This document shows, piece by piece, positions 21,938-28,213 of a DNA stretch of 28,213 nt. Below the pieces are notes generated by a model. That model ran no database searches, was not told the origin of the DNA, and was given only the letters and a program-made list of their open reading frames with translations. The stretch comes from DATADF01 sp046263155 (GTDB lineage: Bacteria; Actinomycetota; CADDZG01; WHSQ01). The position numbers were made by a program, and so were the translations under genes. Position 1 is the stretch's first letter; the number at the start of each line of letters is the position of its first letter. Location: the NCBI GenBank assembly GCA_046263155.1, contig JBHELF010000147.1:1-28213 (forward strand), in the 5' to 3' direction.

Positions 21938-23614
21938 ATGCGCCGCGCAATCGTGCTGACAACCGCTCTCATTGTCGTCGCCGCCCTGGCCCCCATGGCC
22001 CGTACGAGCGACTTCGTTCAGGCGATCGTGAGGGTGAAGGTCACCACCCCCGCCCAAGGCAGCTTCATCAACGCGACCTTCGACGAGACTCACGTCTACG
22101 ACCCCGGTTATGTGCACATCCTCTTGTGGCCCGGCGACGAAGCACGGCTCAACCAGCTCGGCTTCGAATACGAGGTCGTCGTCCCCGATGTCTACGCACG
22201 GGACAAGCGGGCCCTGGAGGAAGCGGAGGAGACGGCCGCGGTTGTCAGCTTGCCGGGCCCCGATCGCACCGACTATCGGAGGCTGGTCGACTACAACACC
22301 GAGATGGAAGAGCTGGCTCAAAAGCATCCGTCACTGGTCAGGCGCTTCAAGCTTCCATTGCAGAGTCTGGAGGGACGCGACGTCTTCGGGATTGAGATCG
22401 CAGCGGATGTAAAGCAGAAGGTCAACGATGGCAGGCCCACGTTCTACGTGGACGGTATCCATCACGCACGGGAGTGGCCCGCGGCCGAATATCCGATGAT
22501 CTTCGCCCATTACCTGGTTGAGGGCTTCGGCAAGAATCCGGAGATCACAAGGCTGCTTAAGAACGAGCGCGTCGTGATCGTCCCCATCGTGAACGTCGAT
22601 GGCTTCAACTATTCGCGGGAGTTCCTTCTGGGAGCCCAGGCCAATTTAGATGCGGCTCATGGCGCGGGATGTGGGCTTGCTCATTGCGGCGCGTACTGGC
22701 GCAAGAATCGCCGTTCCTACACGGGCATCACGGCGCCCGTTGTCCAGCTGAATCCGGATGCCTACGGCGTCGACCCCAACCGGAACTACAGCTATCACTG
22801 GGGGGGAGGAGGATCGAACTCCGGCGTTCCGATAGCGGGAACTTACGTTCCGCACCCGACCGGCGACAACACCAACCGCGGCAGCGCACCTTTCTCCGAG
22901 CCGGAGACCGTGAATGTCCAACGCCTGATCCTCAAGGACAACGTCACGTCGATCGTGACCAACCACACCTACTCCCGCCTCGTATTGCGCCCGTGGGGAG
23001 ATACCTATAAGCACGCGCCGGACGAGAAGTACCTCTTCGATCTCGGCGCCAAGATGTCAAAGGCCATGGGCGGTTACCAGAACATCAAGGGCATCCAGCT
23101 GTACATCACGACGGGCACGATGTCGGAATGGGGCTATGGAGTACTTGGTGTACCGAGCTACACATTCGAGCATGGTCTTGCTTTTCACCCGCCGTACACC
23201 GGCTGCGAAGCGGATTGTGTCGGCGAGGAATGGCGCGGCGTCATGACTGCTCTCATGCACGGGGCGAAGGCTGGACTCGAACTCGCGCTGCACGGGCTCG
23301 TTAAAGGAGAGGTCGTCGACTCGAAGGGCAATCCCGTACCCGCGAAACTGACGATCACTAAGAAGGTGCCCACCCCTCTCGCGCCGGAGAATCCCCTGGG
23401 TGAGAAGTCGTACACCGAAAGGATCAAGACCTCGCTCGCGGTGGACGGACCCTTCTCCTGGCATCTGCCGGCAAGCACGCGTCCCGTGATGGTCGAGGCC
23501 GGGAAGACCGACAGCTACACCCTGACGCTCACCGCCCCCGGCTTGGGCCAGAAGACTTTGACGTTCGTGTTGAGAAAAGGGCAGACGCTGGACTTGGGCA
23601 AGATCGAGCTTTAG
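21938..23614 (+). CDS. Secreted M14 zinc carboxypeptidase, paralogue 1
   Basis: 558 aa. Signal peptide 1-22. An N-terminal propeptide-like domain (about 25-95: FDETH, ILLWPGDEARL, YEVVVPDVYARD) is followed by the M14 catalytic domain (about 110-450) and a C-terminal beta-domain like carboxypeptidase-regulatory folds (453-558, KGEVVDSKGNPVPAKLT). Zinc ligands are H176, E179 (GIHHAREW) and H343 (TNHTYS). Substrate-binding residues are R255, N281-R282 (DPNRNY), Y389, and catalytic E411 (SYTFEHG). The position of bovine CPA Ile255/CPB Asp255 is Ser396. Cys pairs at 245/250 and 423/427 suggest disulfides. It should release C-terminal amino acids from extracellular peptides. The strong ribosome site GGAGG lies within a potential hairpin. 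Confidence 0.93.
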   Translation: MRRAIVLTTALIVVAALAPMARTSDFVQAIVRVKVTTPAQGSFINATFDETHVYDPGYVHILLWPGDEARLNQLGFEYEVVVPDVYARDKRALEEAEETAAVVSLPGPDRTDYRRLVDYNTEMEELAQKHPSLVRRFKLPLQSLEGRDVFGIEIAADVKQKVNDGRPTFYVDGIHHAREWPAAEYPMIFAHYLVEGFGKNPEITRLLKNERVVIVPIVNVDGFNYSREFLLGAQANLDAAHGAGCGLAHCGAYWRKNRRSYTGITAPVVQLNPDAYGVDPNRNYSYHWGGGGSNSGVPIAGTYVPHPTGDNTNRGSAPFSEPETVNVQRLILKDNVTSIVTNHTYSRLVLRPWGDTYKHAPDEKYLFDLGAKMSKAMGGYQNIKGIQLYITTGTMSEWGYGVLGVPSYTFEHGLAFHPPYTGCEADCVGEEWRGVMTALMHGAKAGLELALHGLVKGEVVDSKGNPVPAKLTITKKVPTPLAPENPLGEKSYTERIKTSLAVDGPFSWHLPASTRPVMVEAGKTDSYTLTLTAPGLGQKTLTFVLRKGQTLDLGKIEL

Positions 23615-23751
23615 CCCGGGGAACTCCCGGCCCGATTTGTCCGGTTTCAGGAATGGACCGGCGCCGTCTTGCGTTGCCGTAGGAAACCTGCTGGAATCGG
23701 CTAACTAGCTTTTCGAGCCGGTAAATCCCGTCCAGAAAGAGGAGTTGGTAC
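23615..23751 (+). other. Gap between carboxypeptidase paralogues 1 and 2 with small hairpins
   Basis: 137 bases. CCGGG/CCCGG at 23616-23630 (5-base loop), directly after the stop codon, may be a weak terminator; it has only a short ATTTG after it. CCGGT/ACCGG (23641-23661) and CGGCT/AGCCG (23698-23720) are further short inverted repeats. A ribosome site AGAGGAG lies about 8 bases before the ATG at 23752. I see no convincing -35/-10 pair. Confidence 0.4.
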
Positions 23752-25446
23752 ATGCGTCGCGCGCTGATTTTGGTCTTCACAGCCCTGCTCGTTATCGGAA
23801 TCCTGGCCCCCATGGCCCGCACCGACGATCGAGCCGGCGGCCTCGCTCTCGTCAAGGTCTCGGGACGACACCAGGCGAGTCTCATCGCCAACAACTTCGA
23901 CGAGACCCACCGGCTGATTCCAGGCGCCGTCGAGGTCTATCTGTGGCCTGGGGATGCCGACCGTCTCGACGCGATGGGCTACGAGTTCGAGATCACGATC
24001 GCCGATCTGTGGGCTCACGACCGGCGGCTCGAAAACCAGGAGAATCTCCAGGTCGTTCCCATGCCCGGTCCGGACATGACCGACTATCGCCGCCTCGCCG
24101 ACTACAACGCCGAGATGGCGGATCTGGCCGACAAGAACCCCAAGCTGGTGAAACTGCTCGAGCTTCCTAACCCATCTCTCGAGGGCCGGACCATCTACGG
24201 ACTCGAGATCGCCGCGAACGTGAAGGAGAAGGTCAACGACGGACGCCCCACTTTCTATGTCGACGGAATCCACCACGCGCGGGAGTGGCCGGCCGCCGAG
24301 TACCCGATGATCTTTGCCCACTATCTCGTCGAGGGTTACGGCAAGAACCCCAACGTCACGAGCCTCCTGAACACCGAGCGCGTGATAGTGGTGCCAGTCG
24401 TCAACGTTGACGGCTTCAACTTCTCGCGCGAATCGGTGCTGGGGGCACAGGCCAACATCGACGCCGCCCACGGCACCGCTTGTGGCGTCGCTCACTGCGC
24501 CGCCTACTGGCGCAAGAACCGCCGTTCCTACACTGGCGTCACGGTGCCGGTGGTCCAGACAAACCCCGATGCCTACGGCGTCGATCCGAACCGCAACTAC
24601 AGCTACCACTGGGGCGGCGGCGGCTCGAACTCGGGCGTGGCCGTCGGGCCGACCCACGTGCCCCAACCAATCGCCGACCAGACCAACCGCGGAGCGGCGC
24701 CGTTCTCGGAACCCGAGAGCCGCAACGTTGAGCAGACGGTCCTGAGGCGAAACGTGACGTCGTTGATCACCAACCACACGTCCGGGAATCTCGTGTTGCG
24801 TCCCTGGGGCGATACCTACAAGCACGCGCCGGACGAGAAGTACCTGTTCACCCTCGGCGCGGCGATGTCGAAGGCGATGGGCGGCTACCAGAACATCAAG
24901 GGCATCCAGCTGTACATCACCACCGGCACGACCTCGGAGTGGGCCTACGGCGTGCTCGGCATCCCGAGCTACACGTTCGAGCATGGCCAGTCGTTCCATC
25001 CGCCCTACACGGACTGCGAAGCCGCCGCGAAGGGACGTGCCGCGACGTGTGTGGCACAGCAGTTCCCCGGCGTGATGAAGGCCTACGTGCTCGCGGCTCA
25101 GGCCGGACTCGATCGAGCGATGCACGGAGTAATTGAAGGCGAGATCGTGGATTCCAAGGGGAACCCGGTCGCCGCGAAGCTGACGCTCTCGAAGAAGGTC
25201 CCGACGCCGCTCGCTCCGGAAAACCCGTTGGGCGGAAAGAGCTTCAAAGAGGTTGTCAAGATGTCGCTTCAAGTCGATCGGGCCTTCGTCTGGCACGTTC
25301 CTGCGAGCACTCGTCCGGTGATGGTCGAGAAGGGCAAGACGGAGACCTACACACTCACGATCACGGCGCCCGGCTTCGAGAAGCAAACCCTGACGCTTCT
25401 CGTGAAGAAGGGTCAAGTGCTCGACCTGGGCACGATCAGGCTTTAA
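23752..25446 (+). CDS. Secreted M14 zinc carboxypeptidase, paralogue 2
   Basis: 564 aa, the closest relative of paralogue 1, with the same layout: signal peptide (1-24), propeptide-like domain (FDETH, EVYLWPGDADRL), M14 domain, C-terminal beta-domain (EGEIVDSKGNPVAAKLTLSK). Catalytic set: H175, E178, H342, R254, N280-R281, Y388, E410. The S1' specificity position is Ser395. The residue two after the third zinc ligand, Tyr198 in CPA, is Ser344 (NHTSGN), which changes the substrate cleft relative to the other two copies. The cysteine loop near 422-433 is longer (DCEAAAKGRAATC). Several stretches are identical in DNA to paralogue 1, for example 24886-24920, indicating recent duplication or gene conversion. 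The terminator at 25465-25500 follows. Confidence 0.93.
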   Translation: MRRALILVFTALLVIGILAPMARTDDRAGGLALVKVSGRHQASLIANNFDETHRLIPGAVEVYLWPGDADRLDAMGYEFEITIADLWAHDRRLENQENLQVVPMPGPDMTDYRRLADYNAEMADLADKNPKLVKLLELPNPSLEGRTIYGLEIAANVKEKVNDGRPTFYVDGIHHAREWPAAEYPMIFAHYLVEGYGKNPNVTSLLNTERVIVVPVVNVDGFNFSRESVLGAQANIDAAHGTACGVAHCAAYWRKNRRSYTGVTVPVVQTNPDAYGVDPNRNYSYHWGGGGSNSGVAVGPTHVPQPIADQTNRGAAPFSEPESRNVEQTVLRRNVTSLITNHTSGNLVLRPWGDTYKHAPDEKYLFTLGAAMSKAMGGYQNIKGIQLYITTGTTSEWAYGVLGIPSYTFEHGQSFHPPYTDCEAAAKGRAATCVAQQFPGVMKAYVLAAQAGLDRAMHGVIEGEIVDSKGNPVAAKLTLSKKVPTPLAPENPLGGKSFKEVVKMSLQVDRAFVWHVPASTRPVMVEKGKTETYTLTITAPGFEKQTLTLLVKKGQVLDLGTIRL

Positions 25447-25464
25447 CGAATTCTGAGTTGGGAG

Positions 25465-25500
25465 CGGGCGGCCGCCTAGCCGGCGCCGCCCGTTTTCGTT
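25465..25500 (+). terminator. Rho-independent terminator after carboxypeptidase 2
   Basis: An 8-base GC stem (25465-25472 CGGGCGGC with 25485-25492 GCCGCCCG) and a 12-base loop, followed by TTTTCGTTT. It lies between the stop of paralogue 2 and the ribosome site of paralogue 3, so paralogue 3 probably has its own control or receives read-through. Confidence 0.8.
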
Positions 25501-25517
25501 TGAGGGAGGGAGTTTCA

Positions 25518-27248
25518 ATGCGGCTCGCAGTCACAAGGTTCCGACACGGAGCGGCGCTTGCCGCGCTCTCCGCGCTGTTGCTGGCCGGTCTCTCCGGGGT
25601 GAGTCGCGGTGACGAGTCCCGGTTTTCAATAGTTCGCATCGAGCCCTCGTCGCGGCAAGAGGCCGCCTTCCTACTGAGCGCCTTCGACGAAACGCACAAC
25701 CACCGAGACGGCTACGTAGAGCTTCTGCTCTGGCCCGGCGACGCTTCACGTCTGGAGGCTGCCGGTTTCGACTATGACGTCATCGTTTCCGACGTGTGGG
25801 CTCGGGATCAAAGAGCCCGCGAGGAAGCCCCCGCCCGCTTTGTTCACTTCCCCGGACCCGACCGCACCGACTACCGCCACCTCCTGGACTACAACACCGA
25901 GATGGCACAGCTTGCGAAAGATCACCCGAGCCTTGTGCGCCTGCTTGAGTTGCCGGAACCGACGCTCGAGGGTCGGACGGTGTACGGGGTCGAGATCGCG
26001 GCCGGCGTAAAGAACAAAGTCAACGACGGGCGTCCCGTTTTCTATGTCGACGGGATTCACCACGCACGCGAGTGGCCGGCCGGTGAGTATCCGATGATCT
26101 TCGCTCATCATCTCGCTGAGAGGTTCGGCAACGACCCGCGCATTACCAGTTTGCTCAAGGCGCTACGTGTCGTCATCGTGCCGATCGTGAACCCGGACGG
26201 CTTCGATGTGTCCCGCGAGGGCGTGGTGGCCTTGAACGCGAACGTCGACTCGGTCACAAGCCTGCCGCTCGCCTTGGCGGGCCAGGATGCCTACTGGCGC
26301 AAGAACCGTCGTTCTCTAACCGGCGTCACGATCCCCGCGGTCAACAAGAACCCCGACGCCTATGGCGTCGACCCGAACCGAAACTACGCATTCGAATGGG
26401 GTATGGCCGGGGGCTCCTCCGATGTCGAAGCGATGCAGGACTACCGTGGGACCGCTCCTTTCTCGGAGCCCGAAACAAAGAACATTCGCGCGCTCGCGCT
26501 TTCCAGACACATCACGGGCGTGGTCACGAACCACACCTACGGAAACACGGTCCTGCGTGCGTGGGGGCACACCTTCGACAATCCGCCCGACGAGAAGGCC
26601 TTGAAGCCGATTGGCGATGCAATGGCCAAAGCCATGGAGGGTTACGTCAGTCAGAAGGGAGTGCAGCTCTATCCCACCACGGGCACGACCGACGACTGGA
26701 TCTATGCGGCCACGGGCGGTTTCGGTTTCACCTATGAGCACGGGGCCGCGTTCCACCCACCGTACGCGGGTTGCTCGGCGGACTGCGTCGAGGCCGAATG
26801 GGCCGGAGTGATGGAGGCCTTCACGATCGGGGCGGAGGCCGCAGCCCAGCCTCGTCACCATGGAGTTCTGTCCGGACGAGTCGTGGACGCGGCGGGCCGT
26901 CCGGTCCAGGCCACCTTGACTCTGACCAAGAAATTCAAAACTCCGCTGGGAGCCGACAACGGCACCGGCGAGGGGTTCCTCCAAGAGAAGCTCCAGACGC
27001 GACTCGTCACCGACGAGCGCGGCCGCTTCCTCTGGCACGTGAACCCCAGCACCCGACCGACCGTCGTGGCCAAGAACGGCCGAGAGACCTACACGCTGCT
27101 GGTGAGAGCGGAAGGCGGTGCAACGTCCTTGAAGATCTATGTCGTCAGGGGCCGGCGCCTGAACCTCGGCACCATCAGGCTCACCGGCGAGGCTGTCAGG
27201 TCCTCGACCGCCTACCGACAAGGAGCCCGACCCGCAGAGCCGAACTAG
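25518..27248 (+). CDS. Secreted M14 zinc carboxypeptidase, paralogue 3 (Asp in S1' pocket)
   Basis: 576 aa from the ATG at 25518, chosen for the signal peptide (RLAVTRFRHGAALAALSALL) and GAGGGAGGGAG upstream. It has the same propeptide-like, M14 and C-terminal beta-domain plan, plus a 25-residue polar C-terminal extension (GEAVRSSTAYRQGARPAEPN). Catalytic set: H182, E185, H339, R261, N287-R288, Y385, E407. The S1' position is Asp392 (TTGTTDDW) where paralogues 1 and 2 have Ser. In mammalian enzymes Asp255 gives carboxypeptidase B preference for C-terminal Lys/Arg. It lacks the first Cys pair (SLPLALAGQDAYW) and has a shorter Gly-rich insertion after the DPNRNY motif. It is the most diverged of the three. 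Confidence 0.92.
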   Translation: MRLAVTRFRHGAALAALSALLLAGLSGVSRGDESRFSIVRIEPSSRQEAAFLLSAFDETHNHRDGYVELLLWPGDASRLEAAGFDYDVIVSDVWARDQRAREEAPARFVHFPGPDRTDYRHLLDYNTEMAQLAKDHPSLVRLLELPEPTLEGRTVYGVEIAAGVKNKVNDGRPVFYVDGIHHAREWPAGEYPMIFAHHLAERFGNDPRITSLLKALRVVIVPIVNPDGFDVSREGVVALNANVDSVTSLPLALAGQDAYWRKNRRSLTGVTIPAVNKNPDAYGVDPNRNYAFEWGMAGGSSDVEAMQDYRGTAPFSEPETKNIRALALSRHITGVVTNHTYGNTVLRAWGHTFDNPPDEKALKPIGDAMAKAMEGYVSQKGVQLYPTTGTTDDWIYAATGGFGFTYEHGAAFHPPYAGCSADCVEAEWAGVMEAFTIGAEAAAQPRHHGVLSGRVVDAAGRPVQATLTLTKKFKTPLGADNGTGEGFLQEKLQTRLVTDERGRFLWHVNPSTRPTVVAKNGRETYTLLVRAEGGATSLKIYVVRGRRLNLGTIRLTGEAVRSSTAYRQGARPAEPN

Positions 27249-27280
27249 ACAAAGAAGATCCGAGACTGGGAGGTCATTGG

Positions 27281-28213
27281 ATGCGTCGCGTAAGACTGTT
27301 GCTCGTTCCACTTCTTTTGGCAGCGGTTCTGCCGCTGGCTGGACAGGCGCTCTCGAAGCCCGTGAGCTGTCCTTCGGTAAAGCCGCCCGCCCTCAAGTTC
27401 GGAAAGCCGATTTTCATCGATGAGAACCGCGCCGGCGGCGAGCCCGTGAGCATCGTCGCGCAGGACGGGTCCATCTCGGTCTCGGCCCATGCCGGCACAA
27501 CCCATGTCTACAAGGATCCCGGCGCGGCTCCAGGAGCGAGCGACTTCGCGGTGGGCTACTTCAACCAGACTCTGAACTGGCGGTCGACCGACGGGGGCAA
27601 GACGTGGAAGTACGTCGGAATCGCGGGCCAGGAGGTAGGTCCTCACAGCCCGACGTCTACCGGCTTCTCGGATCCCGACTTCGCGATGGATGCCTCCGGG
27701 CGTATCTACAACGTCGAGATCGATCTCGCCAACATCTCGGTGTTTTCAAGCTCCGATGATGGTCAGAGCTACCCGCGCGCCAATCCCATCGCCGCATCTG
27801 GAGATCGTCCCTGGGTGACCGGCGCTGAGGCCGACGAGGTCTTCCTCTACGTCAACTCGCCGAAACAGCTGTGGCGTTCCACGGACGGTGGATTGACCTA
27901 TTCATTGGTGACGACGAGCTTTCCCCCGTCCAGCAAGCTGTTGGTCGATCCCAAGGAGCCGAAGACGGGACTGATCGGTGCGGTCGGACCCTTCGGCAGC
28001 GCACCGACCGGAATCGCGATCTCCGCCGATGATGGTGCCACCTGGAAGGAGTATCCGGGCGCCAGCCTCGGGCTCGCGACGCAGTTCTTCGGCATCCCCG
28101 GAGTCGATCGCGCCGGAAACGTCTACCTCGCCGCGGCCGGTGGCTACAGCGGAACCGGAGACACCGAGCCGAACGGTCTAGTCACGTTCAATTACTTCGA
28201 TCGCAGCACCAAC
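27281..28213 (+). CDS. Secreted BNR/Asp-box beta-propeller protein (3' truncated by window edge)
   Basis: 311 codons are open from the ATG at 27281 to the window end, with no stop. GGGAGG lies seven bases before the start. The signal peptide is RRVRLLLVPLLLAAVLPLAG, with cleavage near GQA-LSK. The mature part holds Asp-box (SxDxGxTW) repeats: RSTDGGKTWKYV, SSDDGQSYPR, RSTDGGLTYSLV and SADDGATWKEY, each followed by strands typical of sialidase or sortilin-like propellers (for example FSDPDFAMDASGRIYNVEID). Asp boxes are structural, so the fold is supported but the function (glycosidase, binding protein or other) is not. It lies 32 bases after paralogue 3 and may be co-transcribed with it. Confidence 0.85.
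   Translation, partial: MRRVRLLLVPLLLAAVLPLAGQALSKPVSCPSVKPPALKFGKPIFIDENRAGGEPVSIVAQDGSISVSAHAGTTHVYKDPGAAPGASDFAVGYFNQTLNWRSTDGGKTWKYVGIAGQEVGPHSPTSTGFSDPDFAMDASGRIYNVEIDLANISVFSSSDDGQSYPRANPIAASGDRPWVTGAEADEVFLYVNSPKQLWRSTDGGLTYSLVTTSFPPSSKLLVDPKEPKTGLIGAVGPFGSAPTGIAISADDGATWKEYPGASLGLATQFFGIPGVDRAGNVYLAAAGGYSGTGDTEPNGLVTFNYFDRSTN

Noticed and set aside
23701..25518. A very long open frame (about 600 codons) on the minus strand opposite carboxypeptidase 2
   Set aside because: It is the antisense shadow of a GC-biased gene: Arg/Val/His/Asp-rich with no domain or ribosome site, while the plus strand has a complete M14 catalytic set.
26316..27311. A 331-codon minus-strand frame opposite carboxypeptidase 3
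   Set aside because: It is an antisense shadow of a clearly coding strand, with low-complexity composition.
1..28213. tRNA/rRNA genes, CRISPR arrays, insertion sequences
   Set aside because: I saw no clover-leaf-like gene, no regularly spaced repeats and no transposase-like protein. Short structured RNAs cannot be excluded by eye.

Overview
The window is a GC-rich, gene-dense chromosomal segment, almost certainly from an actinobacterium (Actinomycetota). Several gene pairs and families are typical of that phylum: an ECF sigma factor of the SigR/SigH type followed by its zinc anti-sigma factor RsrA, BldC and BldD orthologues, a PdtaS-type sensor kinase, a 71-residue biotin carrier like M. tuberculosis TB7.3, a SigF/RsbW-like pair, Ku, and DUF3105, DUF2203 and DUF4349 proteins. 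Nothing points to a plasmid, phage or integrated element. I saw no tRNA, rRNA, CRISPR array or transposase. An uncultured or poorly studied actinobacterial lineage is likely, but the genus cannot be read from the sequence.

Left part (1-4142, + strand): the tail of an unknown protein, then D-Ala-D-Ala ligase overlapping sigR, then rsrA. These are followed by a bldC-like regulator, a winged-helix/coiled-coil protein of unknown function and an enoyl-CoA hydratase-family gene. Cell-wall precursor synthesis is thus physically coupled to a thiol-stress sigma factor.

Middle part (4139-11735): a DUF4349 lipoprotein on the minus strand diverges from a tightly packed plus-strand operon. That operon encodes an acyl-CoA carboxylase carboxyltransferase subunit, a K+ channel with an RCK domain, a beta-keto acid cleavage enzyme (DUF849), a mini biotin carrier and a second crotonase-fold protein. 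It looks like an acyl-CoA carboxylation/cleavage module, but no biotin carboxylase is present. A DUF2203 gene and a PdtaS-like histidine kinase follow. The co-occurrence of SigR/RsrA, mini-BCCP and PdtaS matches the M. tuberculosis Rv3220c-Rv3223c neighbourhood.

Right-centre (11808-16606): a minus-strand operon ku - rsbW-like - sigF-like - class A penicillin-binding protein, with overlapping or nearly overlapping genes, diverges from bldD. The BldD protein keeps the c-di-GMP-binding signature. The arrangement suggests a stress or developmental regulon linking end-joining repair, an alternative sigma factor and wall synthesis.

Right part (16611-28213): mostly exported proteins. These are a small membrane protein, a membrane-anchored DUF3105 protein, a membrane-anchored glucose/sorbosone dehydrogenase-like beta-propeller and a tandem pair of secreted PPC-like proteins. 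Next come an L,D-transpeptidase fused to a peptidoglycan-binding domain and a NodB-like domain that has lost its metal ligands, three tandem secreted M14 zinc carboxypeptidases and the start of a BNR/Asp-box beta-propeller protein that runs off the window. This secreted-enzyme island is the most unusual part. The three carboxypeptidases differ at the residue that sets C-terminal side-chain preference, and the first has a 5' region rich in repeats with a hairpin over its ribosome-binding site.
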